A DNA stretch of 11,332 nt, taken from NCBI GenBank assembly GCA_964542255.1, contig CAZITV010000067.1, positions 1-11,332 on the forward strand, read 5' to 3'. Origin of the DNA: CAYMSF01 sp964542255. Lineage in GTDB: Bacteria > Verrucomicrobiota > Lentisphaeria > Victivallales > Victivallaceae. The notes beneath the pieces are model-generated. The model did not search any database. It was not told the DNA's origin and worked only from the letters and a program-made list of their open reading frames with translations. Shown one piece after another: positions 6,616-11,332 of the stretch. How positions within the stretch are numbered: position 1 is the stretch's first letter; each line of letters begins with the position of its first letter. The translations under genes and the position numbers were made by a program.

Positions 6616-6889
6616 TAATGGACAAAACCTGGGCGGTGAGTTAGTTTAAGCAGCATTGTTGCATACTGCGTTTTTATGCCAGCTATTGCGGTTAAGTGAA
6701 ATTATCACGTTGCCAATAGGGTAATAATATTCCATAATTATGCCATCCGCGGAATTTTGTTTGATTTTCCAGAACTAAAGAATATGTGGGCAATAATTCT
6801 GTATAGTTATACAGTTTATACGGTAATAATTATTGTGCTGATTAGTCGAGAATTATTACTGATATCTAATACGAATGGAGAAAAATGAT
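6616..6889 (+). promoter_or_regulatory. Intergenic region with operator-like palindromes
   Basis: No gene was seen here. CTGTATAGTTATACAG (6799-6814) has 6-7-bp arms, and GTAATAATT (6823-6831) is exactly inverted as AATTATTAC (6851-6859). Both lie within 100 bases of the next start codon and may be operators or a structured leader. After the kinase stop, GCAG...CTGC followed by GTTTTTA (about 6651-6676) is at best a weak terminator. CCGCGG occurs at about 6749. No confident promoter hexamers were recognised. Confidence 0.4.
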
Positions 6890-7489
6890 ATGCTGGCATT
6901 GTGTGGATATGCAATTACAGTTCTTGTAATTGCCGATTTGATAGAGCCTTGCCGCCTGCACGAAGGTAACATCGTAAATCGAGCTATGCCAGTTCTGGCA
7001 CGGCCAGCACTGGAAGTTTTGCTGAATTTAAGATGTACCATACTTAAGAGTATTTGTTTCGTTGTTGTGTTTCTGCTGATATTGGCTCATGTAAACGCTC
7101 GTGAAAAAAGCAACAATGACAGGATTTTTGAACAGCGTACTGGTCGCGATAGTCAAGGATATCGCGGCAATCCGACCCAGAAAGATTCTTCATCACGCGC
7201 TAAACCAGCGAAAAAAAACGGGGCTGCTGTGCCTGTAGATTCAAACGATAACAAAACTGACGCAACCGAGATGGAGCTAAGTGCCGCTGATTTGGAAAAA
7301 ATAAAATTAACCAAAGAGGCTATTGACAACAAGATGAAAACGGAACAAGCAAAACTCAAGGATAACTCTAAGGCGTCAGATAAAAATGTTGCAGCAAAAG
7401 AATCAAACGCTAAGAACCAAGCACGTGCTGAGCACGAGAGTGCAAGTAGAACCAGTAATGCGGTTGAGAATAGAGCAGATATGGAATAA
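6890..7489 (+). CDS. Unrecognised exported or membrane-anchored, charged low-complexity protein
   Basis: I do not recognise this protein. The frame opens at 6875, but GGAG (6877-6880) sits 9 bases before the ATG at 6890, which is therefore preferred, giving 199 residues. A mildly hydrophobic stretch spans residues 2-16 and a strong one about 55-66 (ICFVVVFLLILAHVNA). The latter ends in V-N-A before charged sequence, so it looks like a signal peptide with a long leading region or a single anchor. An internal ATG at 6986 would give a more normal signal peptide but lacks a good ribosome site. From about residue 71 on, the chain is rich in K, E, D, A, N and S and lacks cysteine. Its KLTKEAIDNKMKTEQAKLKD segment could form a coiled coil. 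The ratio of charged to hydrophobic residues suggests a disordered envelope protein. Confidence 0.6.
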   Translation: MLALCGYAITVLVIADLIEPCRLHEGNIVNRAMPVLARPALEVLLNLRCTILKSICFVVVFLLILAHVNAREKSNNDRIFEQRTGRDSQGYRGNPTQKDSSSRAKPAKKNGAAVPVDSNDNKTDATEMELSAADLEKIKLTKEAIDNKMKTEQAKLKDNSKASDKNVAAKESNAKNQARAEHESASRTSNAVENRADME

Positions 7490-7540
7490 TACTGACTGAG
7501 CTGCAATCGCATTTAACAATGTGGCGGGTAAATAAAGACA

Positions 7541-7597
7541 TCGGGATAACTGATATCTCACGAAACTTGTCAAGTTTATATATTTACGATTCCTTGG
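7541..7597 (+). repeat. Partial copy of the 160-bp intergenic repeat (right end)
   Basis: TCGGGATA followed by ACTTGTCAAGTTTAT and, later, a TCCTT end parallels the right end of the repeat at 7717-7876 (TCGGGATA at 7831, ACTTGTCAAGTTTAT at 7849-7863, CTCCTTAG). The shared block contains a near-perfect palindrome, AAACTTG-T-CAAGTTT, in this copy. No matching left half was found in 7490-7540, so the copy seems truncated. The rest of the 7490-7905 gap holds no gene; ATTATC/GATAAT (7695-7712) is a small hairpin just before the next repeat. Confidence 0.5.
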
Positions 7598-7716
7598 TCA
7601 TCTAATACATAAAAAAAGTAAAGAATGGTATCTCAATGCAGTTGATTATTATTTGTAGCTGGCTAAATTAACAATAAAGGGAATATAACTTTAAATTATC
7701 GAACCAGATAATCTTA

Positions 7717-7876
7717 GGAGCCGTAATGAAATAAGCTTTACATCTTCGTGCTTCTCCCGAATGCCTTTGTGTTTGCCGGTTCGTTACATACCTTCAGGTA
7801 TGCGCCTTACCGGCAATTCCCAAAATCTCTTCGGGATATTTCGCGAGACTTGTCAAGTTTATTTATTGAGAGCTCC
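7717..7876. repeat. 160-bp palindromic repeat, copy 1 (upstream of hisI)
   Basis: The ends are inverted repeats: GGAGCCGTAATGAAATAAGC (7717-7736) and the complement of 7857-7876 agree at 14 of 20 positions, and TTA flanks both sides. Inside are nested stems: TCCCGAA/TTCGGGA (7755-7761, 7830-7836), GCCGGT/ACCGGC (7775-7780, 7809-7814) and CATACC/GGTATG (7787-7792, 7797-7802) with the tetraloop TTCA. It shares GAATGC, GTTCGTTACATAC and GGTATGC, in order and spacing, with the copy at 10261-10419. It ends 29 bases before the hisI start, so it forms most of that gene's upstream region. MITE-like element or structured RNA repeat. Confidence 0.75.
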
Positions 7877-7905
7877 TTAGTAACCTAACAAACAGGAAAT
7901 TATTG

Positions 7906-8289
7906 ATGTTAAAATTAGACTTTGAGAAAGGCGACGGTTTAATTCCGGCAATAGCCCAAGATTATGAAACCGGCGAAGTTTTAATGTTGGCGTATATCAA
8001 CGAAACGGCTTGGAACGAAACTTTAAAAACAGGAAATGCAACTTATTGGTCACGCTCCAGAAATAAACTATGGAAAAAGGGTGAATCATCCGGTAATGTT
8101 CAAAAAGTCAAAGAAATTTTCGTTGATTGTGACGAAGATACCGTTATTTTTAAAATTGAGCAAATCGGTGGAGCCGCTTGCCACGAAGGATTTAAATCTT
8201 GTTTTTTTCGCAAAATTATGCCTTCAGGAGAACTAATTACCATTGGTGAACGAATATTTAATCCGGAAGATGTTTATCACAATAAATAA
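7906..8289 (+). CDS. hisI: Phosphoribosyl-AMP cyclohydrolase
   Basis: A 127-residue enzyme for the third step of histidine biosynthesis, opening the adenine ring of phosphoribosyl-AMP. Family motifs are complete: WSRSRNKLWKKGESSGN (48-64), the metal-binding aspartates of DCDED (D74, D76, D78) and the zinc cysteines C75, C92 and C99 in the block GGAACHEGFKSCFFR. The length fits the stand-alone enzyme, without the HisE pyrophosphohydrolase domain. The ATG at 7906 has AGGAAA 6 bases upstream; the TTG just before it (7903) is less likely. No other his gene is nearby, so the pathway is scattered in this genome. The upstream region is largely the palindromic repeat. After the stop, 118 bases without a clear terminator lead to murB-ddl. 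Confidence 0.96.
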   Translation: MLKLDFEKGDGLIPAIAQDYETGEVLMLAYINETAWNETLKTGNATYWSRSRNKLWKKGESSGNVQKVKEIFVDCDEDTVIFKIEQIGGAACHEGFKSCFFRKIMPSGELITIGERIFNPEDVYHNK

Positions 8290-8407
8290 AACACTTATAT
8301 GTTGTTGGTAAAATCGCTTTATTGCTTACTGATTGCTGATTCTCTCAGTCACAGAAAATAAACGAATGCTGTTTTAAAAGTTTTAATGTTAATTTTATGA
8401 GGATATA

Positions 8408-10255
8408 ATGATTAATCCGCTTCGCAATAATCAAGAGTTTGAACAGGCTTTCCCGTTATTGCCAATAAAATATGATGTAGGCTGGCATGAGGTTACTTCG
8501 CTTGGCGTAGGAGGAGAAATCCCCGTCTTGGTTGAGCCTACAGACGACATTTCTCTCGTACACTTGCTGCATTTTTGTTCCAAACGCAAAATACCAGTGT
8601 TAACATTAGGCGGAGGAACTAACCTTGCTGGAATGGATGAACCGTTCCCTGGTCTGGTGTTGCGGCTCTCTCAAAATGATTTTGTGAGAATTAAAATTGG
8701 CCGCAACCATGTTACCGCCGGAGCAGGGGTTAGATTATCTGATCTGGTAAATTCCTGTGCAAAAAAAGAGATGGGTGGTATTGCTCCCTTGATCGCGATA
8801 CCGGGAACTGTCGGCGGTGCGCTGTTTATGAATGCCGGAGCACGCGGCGTGACTATTGGTGATATTACGATAGAGTTGTGTGGATTTGATTTAGACGGTA
8901 ATCCCTGGTCGGCGGCTGGCTCCGAAATAAAATGGGGATACCGCAGTTCTTCAATCCCAGGCAATGTTATTATTACCGGAGCGATTTTTGCTTTGCCTGC
9001 AGTTGACCGTGAACAGGAAATGGGGAAAATTAGAAATGAATTGAATTTACGGCGGGCTAATGACCCCAAAGGACGTTCTTGCGGATGTGTCTTTAAAAAT
9101 ATTTCACCATGTGACCAGGCCGGTCGTCTTATTGACGTGGTTGGCGGCAAGGGCAGACATTGTGGCAAAATTAACGTAAGTCAACAGCACGCTAATTATT
9201 TTATTAATTCGGATCATGCCTCAGAAGCAGATTTTATTGACTTGGTCTGTGAAATCCGTGAGTCAGTTGCCAAGCAAACCGGTTTTTATTTGACCCCAGA
9301 AGTTTGTTTCGCTAATCCTGACAGCAAAGACAAAGTTATATGCAGTTTGGCTGCACCCAAAGTGGCGGTGTTAAAGGGCGGCACAAGCAGTGAGCGTGAC
9401 GTATCACTGCAATCTGGTGCCGGGGTCGCCAACGCACTACGTAATGCTGGTTATGATGTCGCTGAAATAGATGTTCATGATATCTCTATAACAGATGCGA
9501 TGCGTGCCGCCGACGTTGTTTTTCCTGTGCTGCATGGCGGTTTTGGTGAAAACGGAGAAATTCAGAAAGCACTGGAAGACGCAAAACTGCGTTTTGTCGG
9601 CAGCGGCAGCAATGCCAGTGCAATTATTGTTGATAAGATCAAAAGTAAGCAGTTAATGGAAAGATTTTCCATTCCGACATCCCCATGGGCAGTGATAGAC
9701 AGGTCAAACAGGCGGTTTCCGCACAATCTGAGTTGTCCGGTTATTGTTAAGCCGCCTCGCGAGGGTTCAACGGTGGGAATCGTGATTGTTGAAAATGAAG
9801 AGGATTGGGAGAGTGCCATAGAAAAGGCCTTTCAATTTGATGACACTCTTCTTGTTGAAAAATTTATTGACGGTATCGAAACTACTGTTGGGATAATTAA
9901 TGGCACTGCATTACCAGTCGTTGAAATACAATTTCCCGGTAAAATTTATGATTATGATGCCAAATATACTCATTTGCTGGGCGAAACAAAGTATTTTTGT
10001 CCCCCGCAGAAAGTCAGCGATGAGCTGCAGAAGCAAGCACAACAAATTGCTTTGGATTTTTATCATGCCAGCGGGGCCAGAGATATTCTTCGTGTTGATA
10101 TATTTATTACTTCAGAAAAAGAATTATTCGTGCTGGAAGGTAACAGTTTGCCAGGTTTTACATCAAGCAGTCTCGTCCCTAAAGCTGCGCTTCAATCTGG
10201 AATGTCATTTGAAAAATTGTGCGTGACGCTTGTTCAGAACGCATTGAAACGATGA
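8408..10255 (+). CDS. murB-ddl: MurB-Ddl fusion: UDP-MurNAc dehydrogenase and D-alanine-D-alanine ligase
   Basis: A 615-residue bifunctional peptidoglycan-precursor enzyme of the cytoplasm. Residues 1-303 are MurB, which reduces UDP-GlcNAc-enolpyruvate with NADPH and FAD: GGGTNLA (68-74), IPGTVGGALFMNAGA (131-145), catalytic R179 in YRSS, SQQHANYFIN (258-267) and E298 in LTPEV. The usual catalytic serine of the GS-x-FKN motif is C227 (SCGCVFKN). After a short linker (304-316), residues 317-615 are Ddl, an ATP-grasp ligase: GGTSSERDVS with E329, LHGGFGENGE, VDKIKSK, VKPPREGSTVG with K449, YDYDAKY (tyrosine as in D-Ala-D-Ala enzymes), and Mg ligands D564, E577 and N579. No frameshift or stop interrupts the junction. 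The start has GAGGA 4 bases upstream. Confidence 0.95.
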   Translation: MINPLRNNQEFEQAFPLLPIKYDVGWHEVTSLGVGGEIPVLVEPTDDISLVHLLHFCSKRKIPVLTLGGGTNLAGMDEPFPGLVLRLSQNDFVRIKIGRNHVTAGAGVRLSDLVNSCAKKEMGGIAPLIAIPGTVGGALFMNAGARGVTIGDITIELCGFDLDGNPWSAAGSEIKWGYRSSSIPGNVIITGAIFALPAVDREQEMGKIRNELNLRRANDPKGRSCGCVFKNISPCDQAGRLIDVVGGKGRHCGKINVSQQHANYFINSDHASEADFIDLVCEIRESVAKQTGFYLTPEVCFANPDSKDKVICSLAAPKVAVLKGGTSSERDVSLQSGAGVANALRNAGYDVAEIDVHDISITDAMRAADVVFPVLHGGFGENGEIQKALEDAKLRFVGSGSNASAIIVDKIKSKQLMERFSIPTSPWAVIDRSNRRFPHNLSCPVIVKPPREGSTVGIVIVENEEDWESAIEKAFQFDDTLLVEKFIDGIETTVGIINGTALPVVEIQFPGKIYDYDAKYTHLLGETKYFCPPQKVSDELQKQAQQIALDFYHASGARDILRVDIFITSEKELFVLEGNSLPGFTSSSLVPKAALQSGMSFEKLCVTLVQNALKR

Positions 10256-10260
10256 ACTAA

Positions 10261-10419
10261 GGAACTGTCACAAAATAACCTATATTTTTGTAGCGTTCTC
10301 TTGAATGCTATTTGTACCGTTTGTTCGTTACATACGTGCTGGTATGCACCTCACAAGCGACTAGAATATCAAGTCAAGATTTTCGGTAAAAATTCGATAG
10401 ATTATTTTGTTTCTCTTCC
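10261..10419. repeat. 160-bp palindromic repeat, copy 2 (between murB-ddl and ppiB)
   Basis: It starts 5 bases after the murB-ddl stop. Its ends GGAACTGTCACAAAATAACC (10261-10280) and the complement of 10400-10419 match at 15 of 20 positions. Nested stems mirror copy 1 with different bases: CTTGA/TCAAG (10300-10304, 10369-10373), CGTTTGT/ACAAGCG (10318-10324, 10353-10359; one G-T) and CATAC/GTATG (10331-10335, 10342-10346). The 13-mer GTTCGTTACATAC (10323-10335) is shared exactly. The length, 159 bp, equals copy 1 within one base. It could also serve as the 3' end of the murB-ddl transcript, although no T run marks it. Confidence 0.75.
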
Positions 10420-10460
10420 AAATTTAATTATCACTTATAAATGTTATGTAAAGGAGCAGT

Positions 10461-10952
10461 ATGGTTACAGTAAAAACTTCGCTTGGTGACATTAAACTTA
10501 AACTTTTTAGTAAGGAAGCCCCTGAAACGGTAGCAAATTTCCTGAAATATGTTGACGACTGTCATTATAACAACACCTTGTTTCACCGAGTTATAAGTAA
10601 CTTTATGATTCAGGGTGGAGGGTTTGATGAAAATTTTAAGCAAAAACCCACCAAGCCACCAGTAAAAAACGAAGCTATGAACCAAATTAGCAATAAACGC
10701 GGCACCATCGCTATGGCACGGACCAATATTGTTGATAGCGCCACGAGTCAGTTCTTTATCAATGTCGTAGATAATAATTTTTTAGATTTTCGTGCACCTA
10801 CACCGCAACATTTTGGTTACTGCGTTTTCGCTGAAGTCATCGATGGCATGGATGTTGTGGATAAAATCAAGGCAGTTAAAACTGGCTCCAGTCATGGACA
10901 CCAGGATGTCCCTCTAGAAAATGTTTTAATTATTTCCATCACCCGTGATTGA
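10461..10952 (+). CDS. ppiB: Cyclophilin-type peptidyl-prolyl cis-trans isomerase
   Basis: A 163-residue cytoplasmic proline isomerase, very like E. coli PpiB in length and sequence. FHRVISNFMIQGGGF (41-55) contains the active-site R43, F48 and Q51; RGTIAMARTN and ATSQFFINVVDN form the rest of the substrate groove. There is no signal peptide, so it acts in the cytoplasm in protein folding. The tryptophan seen in cyclosporin-sensitive cyclophilins is replaced (QHFGYCVF). The ATG has a strong AAGGAG 6 bases upstream. It is preceded by palindromic repeat copy 2 and is probably a single-gene unit. No clear terminator was seen in the 138 bases before the tRNA-Leu. Confidence 0.95.
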   Translation: MVTVKTSLGDIKLKLFSKEAPETVANFLKYVDDCHYNNTLFHRVISNFMIQGGGFDENFKQKPTKPPVKNEAMNQISNKRGTIAMARTNIVDSATSQFFINVVDNNFLDFRAPTPQHFGYCVFAEVIDGMDVVDKIKAVKTGSSHGHQDVPLENVLIISITRD

Positions 10953-11017
10953 GTACTATTGCACATAAACGGTTGAAAATCTGAGATTATTTCTACTTTT
11001 ATTGATGAATTTAGAAA

Positions 11018-11046
11018 TTGAACTTGTTTTTTTGATTTATTGTTAT
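11018..11046 (+). promoter_or_regulatory. Candidate tRNA-Leu promoter
   Basis: TTGAAC (11018-11023), an AT-rich 17-base spacer and TGTTAT (11041-11046) lie 44 bases before the tRNA-Leu. The spacing is ideal and the hexamers are moderate. Confidence 0.4.
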
Positions 11047-11090
11047 ATTTTCTAGCTCAAGAGTTGCTTGAAAGCGAATGTAATGTTGAA

Positions 11091-11174
11091 GCGCGGGTGG
11101 CGAAATTGGCAGACGCGCTGGATTTAGGTTCCAGTGTCTTAGACATGTGGGTTCGAGTCCCACCCCGCGCACCA
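11091..11174 (+). tRNA. tRNA-Leu (anticodon TAG)
   Basis: An 84-base class II tRNA. The acceptor stem GCGCGGG/CCCGCGC (11091-11097 with 11164-11170) is followed by A and an encoded CCA. The anticodon stem CTGGA/TCCAG closes the loop TTTAGGT, giving anticodon TAG. A long variable arm (TGTCTTAGACA region) and a T arm with GTTCGAGTC follow. Short open frames across it are incidental. The remaining 11175-11332 shows no gene, only the small hairpins GGCGA/TCGCC (11258-11272) and GGATTTT/AAAATCC (11281-11295). Confidence 0.97.
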
Positions 11175-11332
11175 TTTTGTCATTGTGTTTTAAATCGTAT
11201 TTTAACGAATGTGTTAATATTAAGCTAAAGTTTTCCTGTTTTTTACTACTACTTTTTGGCGATTGATTCGCCCATCAGTCGGATTTTAAAAATCCAAACC
11301 ACAATTCCACTCGTCTGTTTCAAAATTTCAAC

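Noticed and set aside
7153..7512. 119-codon minus-strand open frame, hydrophobic in translation
   Set aside because: It is antisense to the Lys/Ala/Ser-rich plus-strand protein, which yields a hydrophobic reverse translation. No ribosome site precedes its start, whereas the plus-strand gene has one.
8671..9168. 165-codon minus-strand open frame
   Set aside because: It lies entirely within the murB part of the fusion gene on the opposite strand and shows no recognisable domain.
7695..10419. CRISPR array suggested by the repeated palindromic blocks
   Set aside because: The copies are about 160 bp, diverged, separated by genes and irregularly spaced. There are no short identical repeats with uniform spacers and no cas genes.
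10301..10489. 62-codon plus-strand open frame between murB-ddl and ppiB
   Set aside because: It consists largely of palindromic repeat copy 2, has no ribosome site and runs into the ppiB start in another frame.
11258..11295. Terminator after tRNA-Leu
   Set aside because: GGCGA/TCGCC and GGATTTT/AAAATCC are short hairpins without a following T run on the plus strand; the T-rich stretch lies before them.

Overview
The window reads as chromosomal DNA of an AT-rich, strictly anaerobic or microaerophilic bacterium. Five genes of the iron-based oxygen and superoxide detoxification set of anaerobes lie together, with a hemerythrin close by. The MurB-Ddl fusion and a receiver-Ser/Thr-kinase protein with a C-terminal zinc ribbon suggest the PVC group (Lentisphaerota/Verrucomicrobiota side). 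That assignment is an inference from gene content and was not tested.

Positions 1-3340, minus strand: a compact operon read right to left as rubrerythrin, desulfoferrodoxin (superoxide reductase), ferritin, flavodiiron protein and rubredoxin, closed by a strong intrinsic terminator at 103-135. The rubredoxin was located directly on the reverse complement. Together these genes would reduce superoxide, peroxide and O2 with rubredoxin as electron carrier and store the iron safely.

Positions 3340-4060: an accessory-looking gap with a long palindromic element (3344-3528), the C-terminal remnant of an ISL3-like transposase (3544-3915, minus) and a tRNA-Gly(CCC).

Positions 4060-7490, plus strand: a single-domain hemerythrin, then a 620-residue protein fusing a response-regulator receiver, a Ser/Thr kinase, one membrane helix and a four-CxxC zinc-ribbon tail. 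Next is an unrecognised exported, highly charged protein preceded by operator-like palindromes.

Positions 7490-11332, plus strand: hisI, a murB-ddl fusion (two steps of peptidoglycan precursor synthesis in one polypeptide), a PpiB-type cyclophilin and tRNA-Leu(UAG). Two copies of a ~160-bp imperfectly palindromic repeat lie directly before hisI and between murB-ddl and ppiB, and a probable partial copy lies at 7541-7597. The two full copies keep the same nested stems although the paired bases differ. This repeat family and the receiver-kinase-zinc-ribbon protein are the least conventional items here.
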